A stretch of 53,645 bases of DNA from Gemmatimonadota bacterium (GCA_018673255.1 JABHDC010000279.1:1-53645), one strand, 5' to 3'; counted from the first letter of the stretch, positions 35,071-47,042 are shown. Numbers and translations: made by a program. Notes: a model not told the origin generated them from the letters alone.

Positions 35071-36786
35071 TCAACGACGTGCTGGCTGCACCGCCGTTTC
35101 CTTCTTTGCCCGCAGATGATTTGTCAGATACTGCTGGCCAATCTGTAACACGTTGAACACGGTCCAGTAGAGGACGAGTCCTGAAGAGAAGTCCCACATG
35201 ATAAAGACCATGACCACCGGCATGATGTAGACGAGGGCGGCCTGCTTCGGATCCTTCATCGTCATGCGTGACTGGAAGAACATGGCCGTCGCCATCAGGA
35301 GTGGCAACACATGCAACGGGAACCCAGCAACGAAGATCTCATCTGGCAGGGACAGGTCAGTGATCCACAGGATAAAGGGCGCCTGCCGTAACTCGATCGT
35401 CGATGAAAATGTCTGGTACAGCGCGATGAAAATCGGCATCTGCAGGAGCATTGGCAGGCAACCACCAATGGGGTTCACCCCCTCCTCCTTGTAGAGCTTC
35501 ATCGTCTCCTGGCTCAGGCGCTGGTTGTCGCTCTTGTACTTCTCCTTGAGGACAGCAAGCTTCGGTTGCAACTCCTGCATCTTCGCCGCTGACTCATACG
35601 ACTTGTGTGTCAGCGGATAGACCAGTGTCTTGACGACGAATCCGAACAGGATGATGACCCAACCATAGTTTGGGATCACCTTGTGCACCGCCACAAAGAC
35701 CGTCAGCAGTACTTCCGCAATCTGCCGTACGACAGGGAATCCAAGGTCCACCGCACGATTCAGATCATTCTCATAGGGCTCGATCCGTTCCAGATCCAAG
35801 GGTCCCGCATAAAACAGCGTCTCCCATGTCTGATCCGGTCCCAGGACTCGACGCCCAATCGCGAATTCGTACTCCCTATAGGGCTCACGCGTCAACGGCC
35901 GTCCGGCCATTTCGACCCGGTGGCGTTCACCCTTTCCCGGCGCGAGGGCAACCAGGAAATACTTGTTACGCACGCCGGCCCAAGAGACTTCGCCACGCTC
36001 TTCCCAGCGATCATCTTCATCTTCGTCGACCTGCACATCTTCGAGACTGTCGTTGAAGTAGGTCATGACCTTCATGGTCTGCAGGTCGATCTTTGCATCG
36101 CGCTCGGCCAGGGCAATGCCGCCATTCCAGTGTATATACGCGAGACTGCCTTCACTCAGGCCTCGCAGACGATGTTCGACGTGAACCCCATACTCGCCGT
36201 CCGTCATCACCACACGTTTTTCGATCGTTCGACCGCCACCCAGGTCAGCCCGAAGTGTGACCTGCGCCTGTCCACCATCAAAGGCCCGTACGTTGTAACT
36301 ATCCGGCTCAAAATGCACGTCCCGCAGATCGATCACCCGCTCATCGGCCTCGGTCCGCAGGCTCAGACTCAGCCCATGCCCGCCCGGAGGGACCAGATCA
36401 ACGATCCGTCCGTCGGGGCGCTTGTATTCGAGCAATTCCGCACTGACCAGGGCGCCCCCGGCTGTTGAGAATACGAGGCGCTGGTTCCCACTCTCCATGA
36501 CAACGCGCCGCTCGTGCGCGGGAGCAGCAAGGACCTCGGCAAAGCCCTCGGTCACCGCATCCAGAGCCGGCACTGGGGCCGGTGTCGTTGACGACGGCAC
36601 GCTAGTGCTGGTCGTCTCCCGCCGGACTTCCGGTGGCGTGTCTTGCTGAGAAGTCAGTGCCTCTTCGACCGATGCGTCCTCATCCTGCGGAGGCGGTGTG
36701 AGCCCCATCAGGTCGTAGTAATAGGGCATCGCCAGAAAGATGGCACCAACGAGGAGGAAGGCCAGGAGGGTCCGCTTGTCGTCCAT
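35071..36786 (-). CDS. yidC: Membrane protein insertase YidC
   Basis: The 571-residue protein has an N-terminal transmembrane helix, a linker rich in Pro, Thr and Ser, a large periplasmic beta-sandwich domain (about 90-350) and the C-terminal five-helix insertase core with NYGWVIILFGFVVKTLVYPL, ELQPKLAVLKEKYKSD and NPIGGCLPMLLQMPIFIALY. This long form is the Gram-negative type. YidC inserts and folds inner-membrane proteins alone or with Sec. It follows rnpA on the same strand with a 32-bp gap. Confidence 0.96.
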   Translation of the reverse strand: MDDKRTLLAFLLVGAIFLAMPYYYDLMGLTPPPQDEDASVEEALTSQQDTPPEVRRETTSTSVPSSTTPAPVPALDAVTEGFAEVLAAPAHERRVVMESGNQRLVFSTAGGALVSAELLEYKRPDGRIVDLVPPGGHGLSLSLRTEADERVIDLRDVHFEPDSYNVRAFDGGQAQVTLRADLGGGRTIEKRVVMTDGEYGVHVEHRLRGLSEGSLAYIHWNGGIALAERDAKIDLQTMKVMTYFNDSLEDVQVDEDEDDRWEERGEVSWAGVRNKYFLVALAPGKGERHRVEMAGRPLTREPYREYEFAIGRRVLGPDQTWETLFYAGPLDLERIEPYENDLNRAVDLGFPVVRQIAEVLLTVFVAVHKVIPNYGWVIILFGFVVKTLVYPLTHKSYESAAKMQELQPKLAVLKEKYKSDNQRLSQETMKLYKEEGVNPIGGCLPMLLQMPIFIALYQTFSSTIELRQAPFILWITDLSLPDEIFVAGFPLHVLPLLMATAMFFQSRMTMKDPKQAALVYIMPVVMVFIMWDFSSGLVLYWTVFNVLQIGQQYLTNHLRAKKETAVQPARR

Positions 36787-36818
36787 GAACTCGTCTTGCG
36801 ATCGAAGGAGAGCTGAAG

Positions 36819-37112
36819 TCAGTCGGGATGGGCGGAGACAGGGCGGCCGGCAACTGCCTCGTCGTGATCTTTCAGCAACTGCTGCACTTGCTGCCGGAGC
36901 AAGGCGAAGGATTGCCGCACAGCCGAAGGTTGAGCCAGAAACACAACACTCCCCGACGCGGGCGCGCCGAGATCCCGCAGGATATGGCGGAGACGACGTT
37001 TGAGGCGATTACGAACGACGGCGTTCCCCAACGTCCTGCGGATGACGAACACCGCGCCAAACGACTCGCGGCCTTCGCGTACCCACATATTGGGACCGCG
37101 GATCCAACCCAT
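36819..37112 (-). CDS. rnpA: Ribonuclease P protein component
   Basis: The 97-residue basic protein contains the RNR signature (GNAVVRNRLKRRLRHILRDL) and the preceding FAVF-like strand typical of RnpA (SFGAVFVIRR). It assists the catalytic RNase P RNA in removing 5' leaders from pre-tRNAs. It lies 43 bp after rpmH and 32 bp before yidC, the universal order. The N-terminus is somewhat short, as about 15 usual residues appear to be missing before the first strand; the start is the only ATG that fits. Confidence 0.9.
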   Translation of the reverse strand: MGWIRGPNMWVREGRESFGAVFVIRRTLGNAVVRNRLKRRLRHILRDLGAPASGSVVFLAQPSAVRQSFALLRQQVQQLLKDHDEAVAGRPVSAHPD

Positions 37113-37155
37113 TTCAGGTGAGGGTCACGAATGGTGCGTTGACCCGAATCCGATC

Positions 37156-37290
37156 CTAGACGGTGAGACGCTTGCGGCCGCGGGCCCGACGGCGCGCGAG
37201 AATTGCGCGGCCACCCGGCGTCCGCATCCGCTTACGGAAGCCGTGCTTGTTCTTGCGGCGGCGGCGACTGGGCTGATACGTGCGCTTCAC
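37156..37290 (-). CDS. rpmH: Ribosomal protein bL34
   Basis: The 44-residue very basic protein reads [20 protein letters not shown] near the start and ends [10 protein letters not shown], which is L34 without doubt. The start is GTG at 37290; a nearby ATG at 37306 is out of frame. A TAAGG sequence serves as ribosome binding site. It heads the minus-strand rpmH-rnpA-yidC-mnmE-rsmG block and is divergent from dnaA. Confidence 0.96.
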   Translation of the reverse strand: MKRTYQPSRRRRKNKHGFRKRMRTPGGRAILARRRARGRKRLTV

Positions 37291-37372
37291 GGAAACCTTA
37301 CTTTCATCTTACGGAGGGGGAGAAACCCTTACTCGGTGTGCCTGCAAAAAGTGGGTCGTCTGGAAACCCGTG

Positions 37373-37401
37373 AACCTAGGGGCTTACCCTTGATCTGTCA
37401 A
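37373..37401 (-). promoter_or_regulatory. Promoter of rpmH operon, overlapping DnaA-like box
   Basis: On the minus strand a perfect TTGACA (plus 37396-37401) and TAGGTT (plus 37373-37378) are 17 bp apart. A DnaA-box-like sequence with two mismatches (CAATCCACA at 37399-37407) overlaps the -35 hexamer. DnaA could therefore influence this promoter, though the box is weak. Confidence 0.6.
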
Positions 37402-37466
37402 TCCACAACCTTGACCCACCAAGGGCGAATCCTGCGGTTCCAGACATGCGAACATCTGTTCACTTC

Positions 37467-37495
37467 TTGACGATTTGCGCTGGCTGGCATACCCT
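37467..37495 (+). promoter_or_regulatory. Promoter of dnaA
   Basis: TTGACG at 37467-37472 and TACCCT at 37490-37495 are spaced by 17 bp. The leader to the dnaA start codon is about 50 bases. A dyad resembling the Gram-positive-type LexA box (CGAAC-ATCT-GTTCA at 37449-37462) lies immediately upstream. Confidence 0.55.
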
Positions 37496-37551
37496 AGCCG
37501 CCCCTCAATCTGAACTTCTTCCCCACAGCCCGCCACTCCCCCACGGTATTC

Positions 37552-39024
37552 ATGTCGCAGGATGCGCAGGAAATGTGGGCTCGATGCCTCCTCCACATCG
37601 AGCGCCAGATGCGTCCCCAAACGTTCAATACCTGGTTCCGCCCCACGGCGGCCCTGCGCTTTGACGATGAAGTGCTGGAGCTGGAAGTCTCCAGTGCCTA
37701 CTTCATCCACTTTGTCGAGAGCAATTACCTGCCGCTCATTCAGAGTGTCGTCGAAGAAGAGACCACCCTGCGGCCGAGGATCACTTTCGTCGTGGCCCAG
37801 GAGCCAGCGAGCCTCACGCCGCCCCCGTCCCCGGCGGCAGATCGCCACGGCAGCCTGGCCGCATCCCTGACCCCCACGCCAGTGCCCCCGTCAGAGCAGG
37901 TAGCTGAGAAGTCGTCCGGTCCACCGGAAGCCGCGCAACCCGCTGCCGCCTCTGAACACCCCGCCAAAGACACCGTGGGTCGGGATCACCTGGCTCCGCT
38001 CAATGAGCGTTATGTCTTCGAGACCTTTGTGGTGGGTGAGGGCAATCGCTTTGCGCACGCTGCCGCCCAGAATGTGGGCCACTATCCCGGCAAGACCCAG
38101 TTCAATCCACTCGTCATCTACGGTGGCGTCGGGCTGGGGAAGACGCACTTACTGCAGGCCATCGGCCATCATGCCCGTGCGCAGGACTCTGATTGCCGCG
38201 TCCTCTACGTGCCGTCAGAGAAGTTTATGGGCGACTTCATCGAGTCTTTGAAGAGCCAGGACGTGCCCAAATTCCAGCGCGTCTACCGCAGTGCAGACGT
38301 CTTGCTGGTGGATGACATCCAGTTCCTGCCGCGTGGCGAACATATCCAGAATGAATTCTTCCACACCTTCAATGCCCTGCATCAGAGCGGCAAGCAGATC
38401 GTCATGACCTGCGATTCACCCCCTGGTGAGTTGGAGAAGCTCGAGGAGCGCCTGATCTCACGATTTCAGTGGGGTCTGGTCACCAGCATCGAGCCACCGG
38501 ATCTGGAGACGCGAATCGCGATCCTGCAACAGAAGGCCGAGAGCAATGGGATCCTTCTTCCGGAGGATGTGAGCACTTTCCTGGGCAACTACGTCAGCTC
38601 CAACATCCGCGAACTGGAGGGTGCCCTGAATCACATCATGGCCTATTGCGCCGTGAATCAGGTGGAATTGAGCGTCGATGCTGCCCGGCGGATCGTTCAG
38701 GAACGCTCCACATCCGACAACTCGAATCTGTCGATCGAGGGCATTCAACGGATCGTCGCCCGGCATTTCAACCTGACCCCTGAACTTCTGATCGGCAAGA
38801 CACGCAAACAGGACATCGTTGCGCCACGTCAGATCGCCATGTATCTCGCCAAGAGATTGACCAAGAGCCCCCTCAAGGTCATCGGCCTGCATTTCGGCAA
38901 TCGTGACCACAGCACCGTGGTACACGCAGTACGGAGCGTCGACAAGAAGCGGGGTGCAGACCCCGTTTTTGCACAGCTGGTCGAGTCGCTCTCTGAAGAG
39001 ATCCAGCAGATCTCCGGACACTGA
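37552..39024 (+). CDS. dnaA: Chromosomal replication initiator protein DnaA
   Basis: The 490-residue protein has domain I (start MSQDAQEMWARCLLHIERQM with FNTWFRP), a variable Pro/Ala-rich linker (about 85-145), the AAA+ domain with Walker A YGGVGLGKTHLLQAIGHH and Walker B VLLVDDIQFL, and the DNA-binding domain IV with FGNRDHSTVVHAVRSVDKK. It opens the origin by binding 9-mer boxes, two clusters of which are in this window. Flanking genes are the classical rpmH-dnaA-dnaN set. The linker is longer than in E. coli. Confidence 0.97.
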   Translation: MSQDAQEMWARCLLHIERQMRPQTFNTWFRPTAALRFDDEVLELEVSSAYFIHFVESNYLPLIQSVVEEETTLRPRITFVVAQEPASLTPPPSPAADRHGSLAASLTPTPVPPSEQVAEKSSGPPEAAQPAAASEHPAKDTVGRDHLAPLNERYVFETFVVGEGNRFAHAAAQNVGHYPGKTQFNPLVIYGGVGLGKTHLLQAIGHHARAQDSDCRVLYVPSEKFMGDFIESLKSQDVPKFQRVYRSADVLLVDDIQFLPRGEHIQNEFFHTFNALHQSGKQIVMTCDSPPGELEKLEERLISRFQWGLVTSIEPPDLETRIAILQQKAESNGILLPEDVSTFLGNYVSSNIRELEGALNHIMAYCAVNQVELSVDAARRIVQERSTSDNSNLSIEGIQRIVARHFNLTPELLIGKTRKQDIVAPRQIAMYLAKRLTKSPLKVIGLHFGNRDHSTVVHAVRSVDKKRGADPVFAQLVESLSEEIQQISGH

Positions 39025-39681
39025 GCCCACACGACAGTCTAGTTATCCACAATTATGTCCACTATCTGGGTGGATAACTGTGGATCTGTGTGTTGATATC
39101 CATGTGGACAAGTCAAAATCCAGACGACCGCGTGGGTTACCTTGATAAGTCCGTAGTCTTCCACGCTCTATCCACAGAGATTCAGGTACCACTGCGATCT
39201 CAAGTATGACTCGTAACCTGTTTGTATCAAACAGGTTACATAAGTTTTCTCAGTACCTGTCGACATCGTTATGCACATATGCACAGCCTTACTAGAACAA
39301 CAAGAAAGAACTAGAACACATTTCATATTATTTGTAGTCAGTACCAGCTGTGGACAACCAGATCAAGCCCATTCGAATCAGGCTTCTCTTCGTCCGTATG
39401 AAACCTGCCAGTTTGTGTCTGTTTTTCCACGTCTTGAGACACATGAGATCACCGTGTTTCTCAGTGATAGAGCAGGACGAATCGACGGCTGCGGTCACAT
39501 TGACACCTCCTCTAACTAAGGCTATCTTTGTACACTTCGGCCGGGTTCATTTTGAGGTCCGTCTTGGGCCTGTTTGGCCTGGCTAACATCACAAGAAAAC
39601 TTTCCCTGCCCCGCAAGGTGGCATGCACCGCACGCGAGCTGCGATCCAGAGCAGCACGGCACCTGGCCCAGGATCTGTGTG
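39025..39681. other. Replication origin region (oriC) between dnaA and dnaN
   Basis: The 657-bp non-coding gap holds many DnaA boxes. Exact ones are TTATCCACA at 39043-39051 and TTATGCACA at 39269-39277. Boxes with one mismatch lie at 39069-39077 (minus), 39103-39111 (minus), 39168-39176, 39277-39285 and 39349-39357 (minus), and a weaker one is at 39079-39087. The stretch from about 39290 to 39345 is clearly AT-rich compared with the rest and is a candidate unwinding element. A perfect 12+12-bp palindrome lies between the boxes. Location after dnaA is the usual place for oriC. Confidence 0.85.
39213..39239. repeat. Perfect 12-bp inverted repeat inside oriC
   Basis: GTAACCTGTTTG (39213-39224) and CAAACAGGTTAC (39228-39239) are exact reverse complements around TAT. 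It lies between DnaA boxes. It could bind a dimeric regulator, form a cruciform, or act as a weak transcription terminator for dnaA, since TTTT appears five bases downstream. Confidence 0.85.
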
Positions 39682-40839
39682 ATGAAGCTGACCGTTGACC
39701 GAAATGAGCTCTGGCGTGGTCTGAACACCGTTCTCGACGCGGTGGCGAGTAAGCCGGCCCAGCCGGTGCTGGCCAACGTCCTTCTGGAAGCCGCCGAGAG
39801 CCAGCTGACGCTGTCGGCTACCGATCTAGATCTATCCATTCGCACAAGAGTTACAGCCGCCGTTGATGTGCCTGGGCGTGTCACCGTGCCTGCCAAGACG
39901 CTGGCCGAGATCACACGTGAGTGGCCGGAAGCCGATCTTCAGATCAGCCTCGATGATGGACGTCTGATTCTCTCCGGACATCTGGGTGCTGCCAACAGCG
40001 GCGAGGGCCGCTATTCACTGGCCGCCACACCACCCGACGAGTTCCCGGATATGCCCGAGACCCTCGAGGGGGTCGAGTTGTCCTTCGGGGACGGGGGCCC
40101 GATCGATGGTGATCTGGTTCGGGCGATGCTCGACCGCACGAGCTTCGCTGTCTCCCGGGACGAGACCCGACCTGTCCTGAATGGTGTCCTGTGGAGAATC
40201 ACGCCTGATTTCATGTCCATGGTCGCAACGGATGGAAGTCGGATGGCTGAATTCCGCCGGCATCTCGACGGCACCGATCGTGGAACGGCTGAAGTGATCT
40301 TGCCTCCACAGGCATGCCAGCAGCTTGGAAAATTGCTTGATAGCGCACAGGATGGTCTGGCCCGAGCGATGGTCGGAGACAGCCAGGTACTGTTTGAGAT
40401 TGGCCAGACACAATTGCTGACTCGGCTCATCGAGGGACCTTACGTCGACTATGAGCAGGTGGTACCACGTGAGAATGACAAACGCCTGACAATCGCCATC
40501 GACCAATTGCTGCCTGCTGTCCGGCGTGTCTCGATTCTGTCCAGTTCCTACACACATCAGGTGCGGATGAGTCTCCAGGATGGCAATGTGGAATTGACCG
40601 CATCCAGCCAGGAAATTGGTGGCGAAGCGCGTGAAGTGATCCCCGGTGACTACAGCTCGGAGGCACTTGAAGTGGCATACAATGCGCAATACTTGATGGA
40701 AATTCTGCGCAAGATGGGTTCCGACGAAGTCATCCTTGATCTGAAAGATTCGGTGACGGCCGCCGTCGTACGACCCGGTGAGCAGTTGGAGGGAGAAGAG
40801 CTCTTCTACCTGCTGATGCCGATGCGTCCCAGCGCCTGA
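39682..40839 (+). CDS. dnaN: DNA polymerase III beta sliding clamp
   Basis: The 385-residue protein begins MKLTVDRNELWRGLNTVLDA and has the three-fold clamp architecture, ending with FYLLMPMRPSA. It forms the dimeric ring that tethers the replicative polymerase. ATG 39682 is preceded by AGGA at 39670-39673. An upstream in-frame extension runs into oriC and has no family similarity. It leads the dnaN-recF-dciA-gyrB-gyrA cluster. Confidence 0.97.
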   Translation: MKLTVDRNELWRGLNTVLDAVASKPAQPVLANVLLEAAESQLTLSATDLDLSIRTRVTAAVDVPGRVTVPAKTLAEITREWPEADLQISLDDGRLILSGHLGAANSGEGRYSLAATPPDEFPDMPETLEGVELSFGDGGPIDGDLVRAMLDRTSFAVSRDETRPVLNGVLWRITPDFMSMVATDGSRMAEFRRHLDGTDRGTAEVILPPQACQQLGKLLDSAQDGLARAMVGDSQVLFEIGQTQLLTRLIEGPYVDYEQVVPRENDKRLTIAIDQLLPAVRRVSILSSSYTHQVRMSLQDGNVELTASSQEIGGEAREVIPGDYSSEALEVAYNAQYLMEILRKMGSDEVILDLKDSVTAAVVRPGEQLEGEELFYLLMPMRPSA

Positions 40840-40869
40840 AGAAGGCAGCATCGTCCCGATGGAGACGAG

Positions 40870-41963
40870 GTGCGGCTACGACATCTGTCGCTGCGACCCT
40901 TTAGGAATTTTGACTGCATCGAACTCGACTTCGCCGAAGGTGGCGCCGTCATCGTCGGTGCCAACGGTTGCGGCAAGAGCAATATTCTGGAAGCGATCTG
41001 TTACCAGTCCATCGGCAAATCGATTCGCGGCGCCCGAGATCAGGAAGCTGTCCCCCACGGAAAAGGTTTTTTTGATATTCGCGGGCAGTGGCAGCAGGGA
41101 GAGCGGGAACACCCGTGTCGCGTGTTCTACGGATCGGATGAGGGGAAACGGGTATTCCTCGATGCTGCACCCTTGCCACGAGTATCGGATCTGATCACGC
41201 ATTTCCAGACGGTTCACTTTGCACCCCAGGATGTGGCACTCGTCCTGCAGTTCAGTGCCCAACGCCGACGCCTGCTCGACATTCTGCTATCGCAGGCAGA
41301 TATCGATTATCTGAAAGCTCTGCAGGCATATCAGCGTCTGCTGACACAACGCAATCATTTCCTTCGCAGCCTCGGCCATCGTGGTTTCGATCCGGCCGAA
41401 CGCGAAGTGTGGGATGCCCAGCTGGCGCGACCCGGGGCACTCCTGCGGCACCATCGACTGCGCACGCTCGTTGAGATGCTGCCAGACTACCAGCAGTACT
41501 ACAATGTCTTTTCTACGGGGCAGGAAACTGCGGGTCTGCTGTATGCTGATCAGCAGTTACCGACTACGGCCTTGGATGTGCCGGCGCAAGAGGAGCTCGA
41601 GACCCTCTTCCGACAGCAACTGACAGATGCATTTGAACGAGAGCGTCATGCAGGCCATACGCTCAGTGGCCCACATCGCGATGGTTTCAGTTTCACGCTT
41701 GATGGAGAAGCAGCCGACACGTTCGGTTCGCAGGGTCAACAGAAGAGCGTTCTGTTGTCATGGAAAATGGCAGAGCTGCGGCTGCTGGAACGGCGCCGCG
41801 GGCAACAGCCACTGCTGCTGCTGGATGACGTGTTTTCAGAACTGGACCCTGAACGTTGTACACACCTGATCGACATCGTTGACGACTTCGAGCAAGTGAT
41901 CCTGACAGCGCCGCGAGAACCACAGGAAGTCCTGGGCGAACGCTACGCGCGAATCGATCTGCA

Positions 41964-41967
<4 letters not shown>
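40870..41967 (+). CDS. recF: DNA replication and repair protein RecF
   Basis: The 365-residue protein has Walker A GANGCGKSNILEAI, an ABC-type signature near LSGPHRDGFSF and Walker B LLLLDDVFSELD. RecF, an SMC-like ATPase, helps load RecA at single-strand gaps. GTG 40870 is the start, five bases after GGAG at 40861-40864. Its end overlaps the dciA start (ATGA). The gene order dnaN-recF-dciA-gyrB is conserved in many bacteria. Confidence 0.95.
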
Positions 41968-44310
<2,343 letters not shown>

Positions 44311-44363
44311 GACAGCAGATCCACCGGAGTGTCCCTCCCACGCCCAGACACGATCTGTAGAGC

Positions 44364-46967
44364 ATGACCGAACAAGACAACGCTCAGCGCATCATCTCCG
44401 TCAACGTCGAGGACGAACTCAAGTCGTCCTTCATCGATTATTCGATGAGTGTGATCATGGCGCGGGCCCTGCCCGATGTGCGCGATGGTCTCAAGCCGTC
44501 GCAACGGCGAATCCTCGTCGCCATGAACGACCTCAACCTGGCGCCCGGCCGCGGTTTTCGTAAGTGTGCGAAGATCGCCGGTGATACCTCAGGCAACTAC
44601 CATCCGCACGGCGAGGCGATCGTTTACCCGACGCTCGTCCACTTGGCCCAGGATTTCCGCCAGCGCTACATCATGGTGGATGGCCAGGGCAACTTCGGAT
44701 CCATCGATGGGTACCCGCCGGCGGCGATGCGGTATACCGAGGCCAGGCTAAGCCATCCCGCCGTCGAGATGCTGGCGGATATCGATCGCGAAACGGTCGA
44801 CTTCGTCGCCAACTACGACGAAACACGGACGGAACCGGAAGTGCTGCCGTCGCGCTTTCCGAATCTGCTGTGCAATGGCTCCAATGGCATCGCTGTGGGT
44901 ATGGCGACAAAGATCCCACCCCACAATGTGACCGAAGTCTGCAATGCACTGACTGCCGTCATCGACGATCCAGAGATCACTATCGATTCCTTGATGGAGC
45001 ACATCAAGGCGCCGGATTTCCCGACCGGTGGCGTGATCTACGGTATCCAGGGGGTGCGGGAGGCGTATCGCACCGGACGCGGCATCGTCCATATGCGAGC
45101 GCGTACGCACGTGGAGCAGCAGCGGGACAAGCGTGAGCGGATCATCGTCACGGAGATTCCCTTCCTCGTCGACAAGTCGACGCTGCTTGAGAAGATGGCG
45201 GACTTGGTCCGTGGCAAAGTCATCGAAGACATCTCCAACATTCGCGACGAGTCCGGCCGCGACGGGCTGCGGATCGTGGTCGAACTCAAACGCGATGCCC
45301 ATCCTGAGGTCGTCCTCAATCAGCTCTTCAGCCACTCGATGTTGCAGCAGAGCTTCGGGATCAACGCCCTGGCCATCGTCAAGGGCCGACCGGAGCTGCT
45401 CAATATCAAGCAGATGCTCGAGCACTATATCGAGCATCGCCACGAAGTCGTCATTCGCCGGGCCCGCTTTGATCTGGCCAAGGCGGAGGCACGGGCGCAC
45501 CTGCTGGAAGGTCTGCGCATCGCGCTGGACAACATCGATGCGATCATCCAGCTGATTCGCGGCTCGGCCAACTCCGAGGAAGCGCGCAGCAAACTCATCG
45601 AGCAATTCGCCCTGTCCGAAATTCAGGCACAGGCGATCCTGGCGATGCCGTTGCGTCAGCTCACCGGCCTCGAACGCGAGAAGATCGAGGAAGAGTACAA
45701 CGAGTTGCAGCAGACTATCCAGCACTTGACGGCCGTGTTGGCCAGCCGTGAGTTGCAGATGGGGATCATCAAAGAAGAAGTTGGTGACATTCGCGAACGT
45801 TTTGGCGATGAGCGGCGGACGGAGATCGTCTACGCAGCCGAAGAGTTCGACATGGAGGACCTCATCACGCGCGAAGACATGGTTGTCACCATCTCGCGTG
45901 AGGGCTACATCAAGCGAATGTCGCCGCGGGCCTACCGCACGCAGGCACGAGGCGGTCGTGGTGTGACGGGGATGAAGACAAAAGATGAGGACTTCGTCGA
46001 GCGCCTCTTCATCGCCTCGACGCACTCCTTCATCCTCTTCCTCACCGCACGTGGCCGTTGCCACTGGCTCAAAGTCTACCGTATTCCGGAGGGGGAGCGC
46101 ACCGCACGGGGTCGCCCCGTCGTCAACCTCATCCAGTTGGAGGAAGGCGACGAGATCCGCGCCGTGGTGCCCGTCGACGAATTCGTCGATGACCGCTACC
46201 TCTTCACCGCGACCCGTCAGGGGATCGTCAAGAAGACGGTGCTGTCGGCTTACGGCAACGTGCGCCGTGATGGCATCATCGCGCTGAAGATCCGCGATGA
46301 CGACAACCTCATCGGCGCCGCCCTGGTAGAACCTGATCAGGACGTGCTGCTGGCAACCCGCAATGGCATGGCCGTGCGATTCGGTGAGTCCGATGTGCGG
46401 TCGATGGGCCGTGTATCAGCGGGTGTCAAAGGGCTCAATCTTCGTGACGGAGACGTCGTCGTCGACATGGTCGTCATTGGCGAAGAGGCTGGCACGTTGC
46501 TGACGATCTGCGAGAATGGATACGGAAAACGTACACCCAGTGGCGAGTATCCTCGCATCCGCCGCGGTGGAAAAGGTGTCATCGATATCAAGACGACCGA
46601 ACGCAATGGTCCGGTCGTGTCGAGCAAGCTCGTGGCCGACGACAACGAGATCATGATCATCACCGAGCAGGGTGTCATGATCCGGTTGCCTGTCGGTTCG
46701 ATTTCCCAGATCGGTCGCAACACCCAGGGCGTTCGGGTCATCAATGTCGGCGAGGCGGATCGAGTGATCGATATGACGCGTGTCGTAGTTGAGGATGAGG
46801 ATGAGGAACTGGAGGGTGAGGAGACAGATGCAGTGGGTGATCAACCTGCTGAGGCCGTCACCGGTCCTGCCGACAGCGAAGACGGATCGGCTGAAACGGG
46901 CGAGAATGAGGATGTCGACGCACAGACCGGTGAGGATGCCGGCGATGAGGAGTCATCCGGAGAATAG
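44364..46967 (+). CDS. gyrA: DNA gyrase subunit A
   Basis: The 867-residue protein has the breakage-reunion domain with catalytic Tyr124 (AAMRYTEARL), a coiled coil and a six-bladed C-terminal pinwheel. The GyrA box reads QARGGRG instead of QRRGGKG, with Ala at the second position. At the quinolone-contact positions it has Ala85 and Pro89 (HGEAIVYP) where E. coli has Ser83 and Asp87. The last about 60 residues are very acidic (runs of Glu and Asp), a tail that in other gyrases tunes supercoiling. It follows gyrB by 53 bp. The protein is intact. Confidence 0.97.
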   Translation: MTEQDNAQRIISVNVEDELKSSFIDYSMSVIMARALPDVRDGLKPSQRRILVAMNDLNLAPGRGFRKCAKIAGDTSGNYHPHGEAIVYPTLVHLAQDFRQRYIMVDGQGNFGSIDGYPPAAMRYTEARLSHPAVEMLADIDRETVDFVANYDETRTEPEVLPSRFPNLLCNGSNGIAVGMATKIPPHNVTEVCNALTAVIDDPEITIDSLMEHIKAPDFPTGGVIYGIQGVREAYRTGRGIVHMRARTHVEQQRDKRERIIVTEIPFLVDKSTLLEKMADLVRGKVIEDISNIRDESGRDGLRIVVELKRDAHPEVVLNQLFSHSMLQQSFGINALAIVKGRPELLNIKQMLEHYIEHRHEVVIRRARFDLAKAEARAHLLEGLRIALDNIDAIIQLIRGSANSEEARSKLIEQFALSEIQAQAILAMPLRQLTGLEREKIEEEYNELQQTIQHLTAVLASRELQMGIIKEEVGDIRERFGDERRTEIVYAAEEFDMEDLITREDMVVTISREGYIKRMSPRAYRTQARGGRGVTGMKTKDEDFVERLFIASTHSFILFLTARGRCHWLKVYRIPEGERTARGRPVVNLIQLEEGDEIRAVVPVDEFVDDRYLFTATRQGIVKKTVLSAYGNVRRDGIIALKIRDDDNLIGAALVEPDQDVLLATRNGMAVRFGESDVRSMGRVSAGVKGLNLRDGDVVVDMVVIGEEAGTLLTICENGYGKRTPSGEYPRIRRGGKGVIDIKTTERNGPVVSSKLVADDNEIMIITEQGVMIRLPVGSISQIGRNTQGVRVINVGEADRVIDMTRVVVEDEDEELEGEETDAVGDQPAEAVTGPADSEDGSAETGENEDVDAQTGEDAGDEESSGE

Positions 46968-47042
46968 GAGAGGGGCCACGCGAAGCAGCGTAGACGCCTT
47001 TGTTTACAGTCGGTTAGCGCGTTCGGATCACCGACCTGAGCG

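Noticed and set aside
39271..39519. 82-residue open frame within oriC
   Set aside because: It starts inside a DnaA box, has no ribosome binding site and a composition unlike neighbouring proteins.
44748..46064. 438-residue open frame antisense to gyrA
   Set aside because: It is a shadow of the gyrA frame without domains or a ribosome binding site.
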